Source: Pseudomonadota bacterium (GTDB lineage Bacteria; Pseudomonadota; Alphaproteobacteria; Rhizobiales; Beijerinckiaceae). From it: a stretch of 64,000 nucleotides of DNA. The position numbers and the translations under genes were made by a program. Below, piece by piece: positions 26,480 to 34,304 of this stretch. The notes under the pieces are model-generated. The model had not been told where the DNA came from and made no database searches. It saw only the letters and a program-made list of their open reading frames with translations. Numbering within the stretch: position 1 is the stretch's first letter; each line of letters begins with the position of its first letter. The stretch spans positions 39,186-103,185 of the forward strand of contig JAEWKH010000012.1 in assembly GCA_023386155.1 (NCBI GenBank). The letters run 5' to 3'.

Positions 26480-27850
26480 TTAGATGATCTCGAAGTAACG
26501 GGCGAGCTGCCAATCGGTGATGGCCTTGCGGGCCTCGCGCTCCTCCCATTCACGGGTGGCCGCATAATGCTCGACGAAAGTATCCCCGAAGAGGTCGCGC
26601 GCGGCCCTGGAGCCTTTCAGGCGCTCGGCCGCCTCGCCGAGGGAGCGCGGCAGGGCCCGCTCCTTCGGATGCTCGACCGCATAGGCATTGCCCTCGATGG
26701 GCTCGCCCGGATCGATGCGGTTCTCGATGCCCCACAACCCTGAGCCGATGGCCGCGGCCAGGCCAATGTAAGGGTTGATGTCGGCGGCCGCGACCCGGTA
26801 CTCCACCCGCTGCGACTTCTCGGAGCCTGGAATGACGCGCAAGGCCGTCGTGCGGTTCTCCACGCCCCAGGCGGAATCGGTCGGCGCCCAGAAACCGGGG
26901 ATGAGCCGCGTGTAGCTGTTCACCGTGCAGGCCACCATCGCGAGGATCTCCGGCATCAGCTTCTGCTGGCCGCCGACGAACCAGCGCATGGTTTCCGACA
27001 TGCTGTGCTTGCCGTTTGCGTCGTAGAACGCGCCCTTGCCCGTGCGCAGATCCCTGAGCGACGCGTGCAGGTGGCCGGACTGGCCGGGCCAGTCGCGCGA
27101 CCACTTCGCCATGAAGGTCGCCATCCAGCCGCGGCGCTGGGCGAGGATCTTGGTGTAGGTCTTGAACAGCGCCGCCTTGTCGGCTGCCTTCAGCGCGTCG
27201 TCGACCCGGATCGCCGCCTCCAGGACGCCGGGGCCCGTTTCCGTGTGCAGCCCCTCGATCTCGAAATCCATCCTGTTCGCGAGATCGAGGAGCTCGTGAT
27301 AGAAATCCGCATGAACGCCGGAGCGCAGCACCGAGTAGCCGAAGAAGCCCGGCGTGATGTTCTTGAGGTCCCGGTAGTTCTTCTCGCGCACGGAATGCGG
27401 CGTTTCCTCGAACAGGAAGAACTCGAACTCGGCGGCGGCCGACACGGCAAAGCCCATATCCTCCGCCTTCCTCAGCACGCGGCGCAGCACGCCGCGCGGG
27501 CAGGCCGCTTCGGCATAGCCGTCGAATTCCGCAAGGAAGAACGGCAGATCGTCCTCGAACGGGATGAGCCGCATCGTCTCCGGCAGGATCCGCACCGATG
27601 CATCCGGGTAGGCCGTGTGCCAGCCCGTGAGTTTGGTATTGTCGTAGAGCTGATCGTTGGAGTCCCAACCCAGCACCACGTCGCAGAAGCCGAAGCCTTT
27701 CTCGAGAGCGGATTCGAACTTGTCGCGGGCCATGTACTTGCCGCGCATGATGCCGTCGACATCGACGACCCCAACCTTCACGAAGGGAAGATTGCGGCTG
27801 CGCACATATTCTGCGGCGTCCGTGGCATTCTTGATCTTGGGAGCGTCCAT
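26480..27850 (-). CDS. Glutamine-synthetase-like gamma-glutamyl ligase
   Basis: A 456-residue protein of the glutamine synthetase fold, with N-terminal beta-grasp (VGVVDVDGIMRGKYM) and catalytic domain (AAAEFEFFLFEE, SGLHASL-like GQSGHLHASL, and RVIPGSEKSQRVEYRVAAADINPY). It lacks the adenylylation-loop tyrosine region of true GlnA and resembles PuuA/GlnA3/GlnA4-type ligases that join glutamate to amines. The operon also has a permease, two dehydrogenases and an amidohydrolase, so a catabolic role on an amine or amino alcohol is likely. Confidence 0.88.
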   Translation of the reverse strand: MDAPKIKNATDAAEYVRSRNLPFVKVGVVDVDGIMRGKYMARDKFESALEKGFGFCDVVLGWDSNDQLYDNTKLTGWHTAYPDASVRILPETMRLIPFEDDLPFFLAEFDGYAEAACPRGVLRRVLRKAEDMGFAVSAAAEFEFFLFEETPHSVREKNYRDLKNITPGFFGYSVLRSGVHADFYHELLDLANRMDFEIEGLHTETGPGVLEAAIRVDDALKAADKAALFKTYTKILAQRRGWMATFMAKWSRDWPGQSGHLHASLRDLRTGKGAFYDANGKHSMSETMRWFVGGQQKLMPEILAMVACTVNSYTRLIPGFWAPTDSAWGVENRTTALRVIPGSEKSQRVEYRVAAADINPYIGLAAAIGSGLWGIENRIDPGEPIEGNAYAVEHPKERALPRSLGEAAERLKGSRAARDLFGDTFVEHYAATREWEEREARKAITDWQLARYFEII

Positions 27851-27875
27851 ACGGGAAACCTTCAGCAGAAATGGA

Positions 27876-27898
27876 GGGAGCGCGCAGGGCGCGCTCCC
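27876..27898 (-). terminator. Intercistronic stem-loop between permease and ligase genes
   Basis: GGGAGCGCGC and GCGCGCTCCC form a perfect 10-bp stem with a 3-base loop between the permease stop and the ligase start on the minus strand. No T-tract follows, so it may stabilise or only partly stop the transcript. Confidence 0.5.
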
Positions 27899-27907
27899 CT
27901 TGGATCG

Positions 27908-29443
27908 TCAGTGAGTCTTGTATTCGCTCTTGCCCTTGGTGAGCGCGAACTCCTCCTCCGGAGAGAGGATGAGCTTGTGGCGCCCGACGAGCAGGAAATA
28001 GGCCATCATCACCGCGTAGTAGATCGCGACGCCGATCACCGCGCCCCGGAACACCGAGTCGGTGAGCTGGAAGTAGAGCGTCACGGCCGCAATCGCCATG
28101 CAGATCACCGCGCCCGCAATGCCGAAGGGGCTGCTATAGGGACGATGCAGACCGGGAAACTTCCTTTTCAGCACGATATAGGACATGCCCTGCATGAAAT
28201 AGGCCAGCATCGCGCCGGCAACCGCCATGTTGAGCAGCGTGCCGCCGATGATGTTCGCCCCCGCCTCGGCTCCCACCGAGAACCAGATGATCATCATCAC
28301 GAGGAGGCCGAGCACGGCACCCGCGATCAGCGCCATGTGCGGCGTCTTGCGCTCGCCATGGGTCACCGACAGGAATCTCGGGAAGTAGCCGGCCCGGGAG
28401 AGCGAGTAGATCTGCCGCCCGAAGGCGAAGATGATGGTGTGGAACGAGGCGATCAGACCGATCACCGCGATTGCCGCCAGGATCTTCGCGATATCCGTGC
28501 CGAACAGGGTGCGGAAGCCGTCGAGCAGCGGCTCGCCGGACTTGCCGAGCCCCGCAGCACCCGGCGCGATGCTCGTGTTCAGGAAGAGCACGAGGAAGGC
28601 GGAAGCGATCAGCGTCAGGATGCCGGCGATGATGCCCTTGGGCATGTCGGTCTGCGGATCGTGCGATTCCTCCGCCGCGAGGGGCAGCTGCTCGATGGCG
28701 AGGAACAGCCAGACCGCGAAGGGCAGCGAGGCGAGGATGCTGCCGATCCCCATCGGCAGGAACGGCCCGCCGCCATTGGGCAGTTCGGCACCGTCGGGGC
28801 CGATATTCAAGGCCCAGCGCGAGAAGTCGAACTGACCGGAGAGCAGCACCGACACGTAGAAGAAGGCCAGCACTGCAAGGGCCGCCAGCGTGACGCCCAC
28901 CGTGACCTTGAACGACAGCTCGACGCCGACGATGTTGAGGCCGACAAAGAGCGCGTAGCACAGGATCCAGTAGACGGGCTGGAAAGCCGGCGCCGTCTCG
29001 AAGATCGCCGACAGATACGAGCTGATGAAGAACACGATCACCGCAGGGGTGAGCACGAACTCGATGTTCTCGGCAATGCCCGTGATATATCCCGCCCACG
29101 GTCCCATGGAGGTTCGCGCGAACGAATAGGCTCCGCCCGTATGCGGCAGGGCCGGCGACATCTCGGCGATCGAGAAGGTGAGGCCGAGATACATGATGGC
29201 GATGATGATCGTTGCGAAGAACATCGACCCGAAGCCATTGGCGAGGCCGAGATTCCAGCCCGAGTAGTGGCCCGAGATCACCGCGCCGACGCCGAGCGCC
29301 CAGAGCGACCAGACGCGGGCATGGCGCTTCAGGCGCCGCGCCTCGAAATAGCTTTCATCCACCGTGGTATAGGTTACGCCTGCGGAGCCTTGCGCTCCTG
29401 CCGGTGGGGCATGCACACCCGTACTTCCTTGTCCGACTGACAT
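27908..29443 (-). CDS. Amino acid/polyamine-family permease, ethanolamine-permease-like
   Basis: A 511-residue APC-superfamily transporter of about twelve membrane helices, starting MSVGQGSTGVHAPPAG. The sequence GVGAVISGHYSGWNLGLANG early on is the substrate-helix signature seen in ethanolamine permeases. GGAGGA lies before the ATG at 29443. In this operon it would import the substrate of the ligase and dehydrogenases. The exact amine cannot be fixed by inspection. Confidence 0.88.
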   Translation of the reverse strand: MSVGQGSTGVHAPPAGAQGSAGVTYTTVDESYFEARRLKRHARVWSLWALGVGAVISGHYSGWNLGLANGFGSMFFATIIIAIMYLGLTFSIAEMSPALPHTGGAYSFARTSMGPWAGYITGIAENIEFVLTPAVIVFFISSYLSAIFETAPAFQPVYWILCYALFVGLNIVGVELSFKVTVGVTLAALAVLAFFYVSVLLSGQFDFSRWALNIGPDGAELPNGGGPFLPMGIGSILASLPFAVWLFLAIEQLPLAAEESHDPQTDMPKGIIAGILTLIASAFLVLFLNTSIAPGAAGLGKSGEPLLDGFRTLFGTDIAKILAAIAVIGLIASFHTIIFAFGRQIYSLSRAGYFPRFLSVTHGERKTPHMALIAGAVLGLLVMMIIWFSVGAEAGANIIGGTLLNMAVAGAMLAYFMQGMSYIVLKRKFPGLHRPYSSPFGIAGAVICMAIAAVTLYFQLTDSVFRGAVIGVAIYYAVMMAYFLLVGRHKLILSPEEEFALTKGKSEYKTH

Positions 29444-29505
29444 CGAGTTGATCCTCCAAGAAGTTCTGCCTTTCGGGTCACGGCACCTCAGCGCCATGCC
29501 CGGCA

Positions 29506-30291
29506 TCAGAGCGTCCGTGCCCCCTCCCTCAAAAGCGGCGCCAGACGGCGAGCCCACGACGCCTGTCCGTCTTGTGTGCGGATCAGGTCGTTGCGGATTT
29601 CGATCATCAGCGGCAGGAGGCCGCGCCTCACGGCATGGCGCTCGAGGGTGTGGAACACCCGGTCCGCTGGTGAATAGGGTTCGTTCATGCCGACGATGAG
29701 GCCCGGATCCTGCGTGAGCCCGGCCGCAACGCTGCGCGCGTAGCGCTCGTCGCGGTCGAAGATCAGGCCGACCTGCCAGGGGCGCGGCACGTCCCGGTAA
29801 ACAGGCGTGAAGGAGTGGACGGACACGACCGCAATCAGCTGCCCCGCCGACTTGCGGGCCTCCGCGAAGACGTCGACCGCACCGTGGAAAGCGTCATAGA
29901 CCTCACGCACCCGGATCGCCCGCTCCGCCTCGTCGAGATCGAGATTGCCCGGGATGGTGGTGCGCTCGCTGAGCGTCCAGATCGAGTCCGAGGCGGTCGG
30001 CTCCCGGTTGAGGTCGAGCACGAGGCGCGACACGCTCGCATGGATCAGCGGCGCGTCGAGCAGGCGCGAGAGTTCCTTGGCCACCCCGAGCGCGCCGGGA
30101 TCCCAGGCGATGTGGCTTTCGAGATCCGAAGGCGCGAGGCCCAGGGTGCCGTAACGGGCCGGGAGGCGGTTGGAGGCATGCTCGCAGATGAGCAGGATCG
30201 GGGAGCGGCCCTGTGGATTGTCCACAACGGCAACCGCCTCCGCCAGGGTGGCGGCTTCCTGACCGGCTGCCATCCGACTCGCATGCGCCAT
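29506..30291 (-). CDS. N-formylglutamate amidohydrolase family protein
   Basis: From ATG 30291 (GGAGG just upstream) the product is 261 residues. It has family motifs ICEHASNRLPARYGTLGL, HIAWDPGALG, LVLDLNREP and the later VSVHSFTP and IEIRNDLI. The fold is a zinc carboxypeptidase-like amidohydrolase that classically releases formate from N-formylglutamate. Heading this operon, it could hydrolyse a gamma-glutamyl amide instead. It is divergent from the RpiR regulator gene. Confidence 0.87.
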   Translation of the reverse strand: MAHASRMAAGQEAATLAEAVAVVDNPQGRSPILLICEHASNRLPARYGTLGLAPSDLESHIAWDPGALGVAKELSRLLDAPLIHASVSRLVLDLNREPTASDSIWTLSERTTIPGNLDLDEAERAIRVREVYDAFHGAVDVFAEARKSAGQLIAVVSVHSFTPVYRDVPRPWQVGLIFDRDERYARSVAAGLTQDPGLIVGMNEPYSPADRVFHTLERHAVRRGLLPLMIEIRNDLIRTQDGQASWARRLAPLLREGARTL

Positions 30292-30329
30292 GCGGTCCTC
30301 CGTTACCTGCGGGATGCAGGCCATAGCCC

Positions 30330-30415
30330 TTGGTTGAACGATTGGAACGTTTCTTACAGATTTTTCTTGGGTGAAATTTTTGGTACAGCTTTCAAAAGCC
30401 GTCAAGGAGGGGGGA
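30330..30415. promoter_or_regulatory. Divergent control region between the operon and rpiR gene
   Basis: This A/T-rich part of the 138-bp divergent gap holds GGAACGTTTC (about 30344-30353) and GTGAAATTTTTGG a few turns away, both loosely like the GAAAnTTTC half-symmetric sites of RpiR-type regulators. GGAGGGGGG at the right edge would be the ribosome site of the regulator gene. The assignment is tentative. Confidence 0.35.
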
Positions 30416-30429
30416 CGAAACATTCCAAC

Positions 30430-31293
30430 ATGAAAAACGACAGCACCGCTCCCCGCGTGGACCCGCCGAGCCTGGCCGAGCGCATCCGGCTCGAGATGGA
30501 TGCCTTCACCCCCAGCGAGAAGCGCGCCGCGCACCTACTCCTGAGCCATTATCCCTTCGCCGGTCTCGACACGGTGGCCGAGTTCGCCGCCCGGGCCGGC
30601 ATCTCCGCGCCGTCGGTCCTGCGATTCGTCACACGGCTCGGATTCGGCGGCTTTCCCGATTTCCAGAAACACCTGCGGGAGGAACTGGAAGCCCAGCTCC
30701 TGTCGCCCCTGGCCAAGGCAGGCCCCTCCGACAAGAGCCCAGGTGCGCCGGCGCTCGCTTCCTTTGCGGAAGCGGTCATCGGAAATCTCCGGGCGACGGT
30801 GGAGAACATCGCTCCGGCCGAGTTCGACGCGGTCGTGGCGCTGCTGTCCGATCCGCGGCGGCATGTTCACTTCACGGGCGGGCGCTTCACCGGCGCGCTG
30901 GCGCGCTATGCGGAGAGCCATTTCCGCATCGTGCGCAGCCATGTGGACTTCATCGAAGGCCAGCCCGTCCTCTGGCGAGACCGGATGATCGAGGTCGGGC
31001 GCAAGGATGTGGTCGTCGCCTTCGACATCCGGCGCTACCAGGAGGATGTCACGGCCCTGTGCGAAGCGGCGGCCAGGCAGGGCGCGACGGTGGTCCTTCT
31101 CACCGATCCCTGGCTCTCGCCCATCGCCCGGGTTGCCCGGCACGTGCTCCCGGCGCACATCGTGGCGCCCTCCAACTGGGACTCGTCCGCCGGTCTCCTG
31201 CTCCTGACCGAAGCGCTCGTCGCAGCCGTCACCAAGCGCCTGTGGGAGACCGCCAAGCCGCGCATGGAGGCGATCGAGCGGCTAAGAGACTAA
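30430..31293 (+). CDS. MurR/RpiR-family transcriptional regulator
   Basis: A 287-residue protein with an N-terminal RpiR helix-turn-helix (about 18-90; DTVAEFAARAGISAPSVLRFVTRLGFGGFPDFQ) and a C-terminal SIS domain (about 120-270; HFTGGRFTGALARYAESHF, KDVVVAFDIRRYQEDV). SIS domains in this family bind phosphosugars, but members governing amine catabolism are also known. It is divergent from the catabolic operon at 23840-30291 and is its likely regulator. The stop TAA begins a dispersed repeat. Confidence 0.9.
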   Translation: MKNDSTAPRVDPPSLAERIRLEMDAFTPSEKRAAHLLLSHYPFAGLDTVAEFAARAGISAPSVLRFVTRLGFGGFPDFQKHLREELEAQLLSPLAKAGPSDKSPGAPALASFAEAVIGNLRATVENIAPAEFDAVVALLSDPRRHVHFTGGRFTGALARYAESHFRIVRSHVDFIEGQPVLWRDRMIEVGRKDVVVAFDIRRYQEDVTALCEAAARQGATVVLLTDPWLSPIARVARHVLPAHIVAPSNWDSSAGLLLLTEALVAAVTKRLWETAKPRMEAIERLRD

Positions 31294-31376
31294 GCATCGG
31301 ACGTGAGAAATGGCCCATTAGGGCCTCTTCAGCGAAAATCGGGGCCACTTTTCTACAAGCCGCTAGAGCATCGGAC
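31291..31376. repeat. Dispersed repeat starting at the rpiR stop codon
   Basis: TAAGCATCGGACGTGAGAAATGG starts at the stop codon and a second CTAGAGCATCGGAC closes at 31363-31376, enclosing a degenerate GGGGCCACTTTT core. The right-hand motif is also the left end of the IS630-type element. Confidence 0.6.
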
Positions 31377-31414
31377 GATTACACGGACGCATATCCGGCG
31401 TCCTTGAGGTAGTT

Positions 31415-32050
31415 TCAGCATTCGTCTGGCGCAAACAAGTTGCAGATGTCGCCGAGCGCTCGCCAGAGCGCGTCGAACGTTCGGGCCTCAGCCTTGCGCA
31501 AGTGCGCCTTGAGCTTGGCGAAGGCCTGTTCAATGGGATTAAGATCGGGCGAATAAGCCGGTAGAAACAGGAACCAAGCCCCTCGCTGTTTCAGACACTG
31601 GGCGGCCTTCTCGCTCTTGTGAACCGCCAGATTATCGAGGATCACCACGTCGCCTGTGTGCAGGGTCGGCGCGAGCTGCGTCTCGATGTAAGCCTCGAAC
31701 GCCAAGCGGGTGATCGGACCATCAATCACCCACGGGGCGCTCAGCTCGCTGCACCTCAGCCCTGCGATGAACGTGTGGGTTTTCCAGTGTCCAAAGGGCG
31801 CTGTCATGTGCAGCCGCTGGCCGCGGCGAGAGCGTCCGCGCAGGCGGGTCATCTTGGTGTTGACGTAAGTCTCATCGAGAAACACCAATCGGTGCGGCTC
31901 CCGGCGCATGCGAGGCTGACGGTGGCCTCTCAAGACCCGACGCTCATCCCGCACGTCAGCGCGTGCGCACTCTGCCGCCATCAGGGATTTTTTTATATGA
32001 GAAGCCACGCCGGCACAGGAAGCGCGAGAGCATCGCGGGGGCTGCCACAA
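31415..32050 (-). CDS. IS630 transposase, catalytic DDE part
   Basis: A frame of 211 codons with the three catalytic acids of the DDE domain in FLDETYVN, VVILDNLAVHKS and YSPDLNPIEQAFAKLK. Its useful part continues from the upstream frame at 31956-32336 after a run of seven A (on the minus strand). A +1 shift or loss of one A there would join the two into a full transposase. Confidence 0.88.
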   Translation of the reverse strand: MWQPPRCSRASCAGVASHIKKSLMAAECARADVRDERRVLRGHRQPRMRREPHRLVFLDETYVNTKMTRLRGRSRRGQRLHMTAPFGHWKTHTFIAGLRCSELSAPWVIDGPITRLAFEAYIETQLAPTLHTGDVVILDNLAVHKSEKAAQCLKQRGAWFLFLPAYSPDLNPIEQAFAKLKAHLRKAEARTFDALWRALGDICNLFAPDEC

Positions 32051-32336
32051 TCCCGTGTTCCGCCCGCAAGCGAGCGGCCAGTTCGGGCATGGTGATGGCG
32101 GGTTTGGCCTCGACGGCCTGGATCAGGAAGCTCTCATAGGGCACCAGCTTGCCGCTTCCCGGCGGGCGGCCCTGACGGGCCGGCGCGAGTGAGCCGGAGT
32201 GCCGCTGGCGCTGCATCAGCTTGATGGCGCAGCTGTCACTGATCCCGAAGTGGCGGGCCGCCGCCCGGCAGGGATGGCCCGCCTCGACAAAGGCCGCAAT
32301 CCGCACGCGCAGATCCAAGGAGAAGCTCTGGGTCAT
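31956..32336 (-). CDS. IS630 transposase, DNA-binding part
   Basis: A 126-residue N-terminal frame with a helix-turn-helix (LRVRIAAFVEAGHPCRAAARHFGISDSCAIKLMQR) and a second winged segment (FLIQAVEAKPAITMPELAARLR). After SYKK, at seven consecutive A, the frame diverges from the DDE part. The two frames may be joined by frameshifting or transcript slippage, or the run may be a disabling mutation. Confidence 0.85.
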   Translation of the reverse strand: MTQSFSLDLRVRIAAFVEAGHPCRAAARHFGISDSCAIKLMQRQRHSGSLAPARQGRPPGSGKLVPYESFLIQAVEAKPAITMPELAARLRAEHGIVAAPAMLSRFLCRRGFSYKKIPDGGRVRTR

Positions 32337-32425
32337 GATCCACCTCCTGCTCTCAGAAGGGAATCACATTTCAGCCCAGGCCGAAACCTCTTGAATCTAC
32401 CTTTCAGTCCGATGCTCTAGAAGAG

Positions 32426-32521
32426 CTAGAGCTGTTTCCACTGGCGTGGAATCATCTCTTTTCTTTGGTGTGCCGCATTTTTGACGGCGAACCGGATCCA
32501 CTTCGCCGAAAAATGCTCTAG
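32426..32521. repeat. Dispersed repeat, long form, inverted copy
   Basis: CTAGAGCTGTTTCCACTGGCGTGG at the left and CCGGATCCACTTCGCCG followed by AAAAATGCTCTAG at the right are the inverse of the repeat at 20961-21058, with many small differences inside. Ends are GAGC/GCTC flanked by CTA/TAG. It lies directly after the IS630 right end. Confidence 0.75.
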
Positions 32522-32563
32522 CCCCCAAACAAGTTCGGCATTTCGGACCTTTATACCATTTCA

Positions 32564-34234
32564 ATGCATTATTATATCGTGATACAGTCGGTATCCGTAC
32601 AGGCATCACTTCTACAGAAACACTCATTGATGGGACACCGGATTTATCCTCGAGGCTTCGTCCTTTCTCGGGAAAGCACAAAGCCCCCGGCCGGCTTCAT
32701 TGCAGGACCGATATTCGACAACCTCTTCATCGACGACCTCAATTCTGCCGACTCTGCGTCCAAGGGCGAGGTTGCCGTGGTGGTCTTGGGGACCTGCGTC
32801 AGCACTGTAGCCGATGAACCGTCACTCCGCTCGCCGGATAAGCAATCGGAAAGCAAGCGGCCCTTTCCTCTAAACTCTGCACCCGATTCACCCGCACGAC
32901 ACATGCTTGACGCCCTTCTCGTAAGCGAGGAGCGATTCTTCGACACCATCGACCAATACTGTGGCAGACATGTCATTCTTTATGGCAAAAAAGACAAGCC
33001 GCGCATCGTCACCGACGCCACTGGAATGCGCACGGTCTTTTATGCGGCTGAAGGGGGCGTTGTTGCATCCCATCCGCGCCTTGTCGAGGAAACTCTTGGC
33101 GGAGAAATCATCAGGATTGATCTTCCGTTCCGTTACGGTTTTCCGGGCAATCACACGCCTTACGTTCGGACCCGCCTGCTGACGCCCAATACACTGTACG
33201 ATTTTGTGAAGGCCAAAGTTGTGCGCTTTTGGCCAAGAGGACCGATTAAGGAACTGACGCCCCAGGAAGCTGCCGAGATCGTTCTTAAGCGCGCAGAAAC
33301 CGCCCTCAAGAGAGCTGCAATGGGCAGGCGTGTATCCCTGAGCATCACTGCTGGGTTGGACTCTCGGACAGTTCTAGCTCTTGCTCTACATTCAGGGATC
33401 CAGTTCGATGGATATACGTATGATCGTGGCAAAAGGACCTCTATTGATTGTGAAGTCGCCCGAGAACTGGCTCGTATCTCTGGCATTACACACAACGTCG
33501 TTCCAACACCGACCTCTGCTCCTGAAGAACTAAAAGGGCTGCTTAATCGGACAACGTACTACAATCACCATCATTCGGTGATAACGCCGATGCAACAACA
33601 CTTCGCGTCCAACGATATCTTGACCGTCACAGCCAATCTATTGGAGATTGGAAGGTTCTTTTACAAAGGGCAAAACTACGCGGATAAGCTGCCGGAAAAC
33701 CCTGAATCCATGAGTGAACTCGCTCTCGCCGCGACGAACTGGTCGGAGCGTGAAATGGATGAAATGCGTGGATCAAAGAACAAGAATCTAATACCTGAAT
33801 ATTTTTCCGACTTCATCCGGGACACCAATTTCAACGCAGCACGCGGCATCCTGGATTCCCGGGATCAGTTCTATTGGGAGCACAGGATGAGCGCATGGCA
33901 TGGAATGATCCTCTTAGAGCGGGATTTCTATGCCGATTGTTTTATACCCTTCAACAGCCGATCAATCTTTGAGGTGCTCCTTGGTGTCCCTGAGGCAGAT
34001 CGCAAGAACTCGACTGTTTTTAAGATGCTCATTGATAAATGCGCCCCTCAACTCCTATCGAACATTCCCATCAATCCCACCCAATGGCCTCTTAGACAGC
34101 GTTCGACTGAGCCTTCTAAAGCCTTACCCTGGTTGAAGATGCAGGCATGTCGGTTGGAGAGAGAGCTAAACGCAAACGGATTGGGGTCTCTCCCGCGGCT
34201 ATATCGCAGAGCTTTGAGGGCGCTTGGGAAATAA
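32564..34234 (+). CDS. Orphan asparagine-synthetase-like protein
   Basis: A 556-residue protein. The C-terminal part is an asparagine synthetase class B ATP-binding domain with the PPi loop SITAGLDSRTVLALAL (about residue 260), a variant of SGGxDS. The N-terminal part resembles a degenerate glutamine amidotransferase domain (GRHVILYGKKDKPRIVTDATGMRTVFYA) but has no cysteine at position 2, so glutaminase activity is unlikely. Codon use is more A/T-rich than its neighbours and no partner gene is adjacent. The start is uncertain; no good ribosome site precedes 32564 or the next ATG at 32630. Relatives build amides in peptide or polysaccharide modification. Confidence 0.75.
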   Translation: MHYYIVIQSVSVQASLLQKHSLMGHRIYPRGFVLSRESTKPPAGFIAGPIFDNLFIDDLNSADSASKGEVAVVVLGTCVSTVADEPSLRSPDKQSESKRPFPLNSAPDSPARHMLDALLVSEERFFDTIDQYCGRHVILYGKKDKPRIVTDATGMRTVFYAAEGGVVASHPRLVEETLGGEIIRIDLPFRYGFPGNHTPYVRTRLLTPNTLYDFVKAKVVRFWPRGPIKELTPQEAAEIVLKRAETALKRAAMGRRVSLSITAGLDSRTVLALALHSGIQFDGYTYDRGKRTSIDCEVARELARISGITHNVVPTPTSAPEELKGLLNRTTYYNHHHSVITPMQQHFASNDILTVTANLLEIGRFFYKGQNYADKLPENPESMSELALAATNWSEREMDEMRGSKNKNLIPEYFSDFIRDTNFNAARGILDSRDQFYWEHRMSAWHGMILLERDFYADCFIPFNSRSIFEVLLGVPEADRKNSTVFKMLIDKCAPQLLSNIPINPTQWPLRQRSTEPSKALPWLKMQACRLERELNANGLGSLPRLYRRALRALGK

Positions 34235-34304
34235 AGGTGCCCTGCTCGCCCTTGGGCCGTAGCGGGGCCCAAACGAAGCTCTTGAGAAACAGGGACTTTA
34301 ATCG

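Larger units (their letters stand above)
31364..32419 (-). mobile_element. IS630-type insertion sequence
   Basis: CTAGAGCATCGGAC at 31363-31376 and its inverse GTCCGATGCTCTAG at 32407-32420 bracket two transposase frames, giving terminal repeats of 11 bp (GAGCATCGGAC) flanked by TA. TA is the usual target duplication for IS630/Tc1 elements. Because GAGCATCGG also occurs alone elsewhere in this window, the exact ends should be treated as probable. Confidence 0.75.

Noticed and set aside
27005..29440. 811-codon open frame antisense to the permease and ligase
   Set aside because: The opposite strand encodes two well-formed proteins with family motifs; this frame has a composition typical of antisense shadows.
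32564..34234. Lasso-peptide or other RiPP cluster around the asparagine-synthetase-like gene
   Set aside because: No leader peptidase (B protein), recognition element or precursor peptide was found within the flanking sequence; only the synthetase-like gene is visible.
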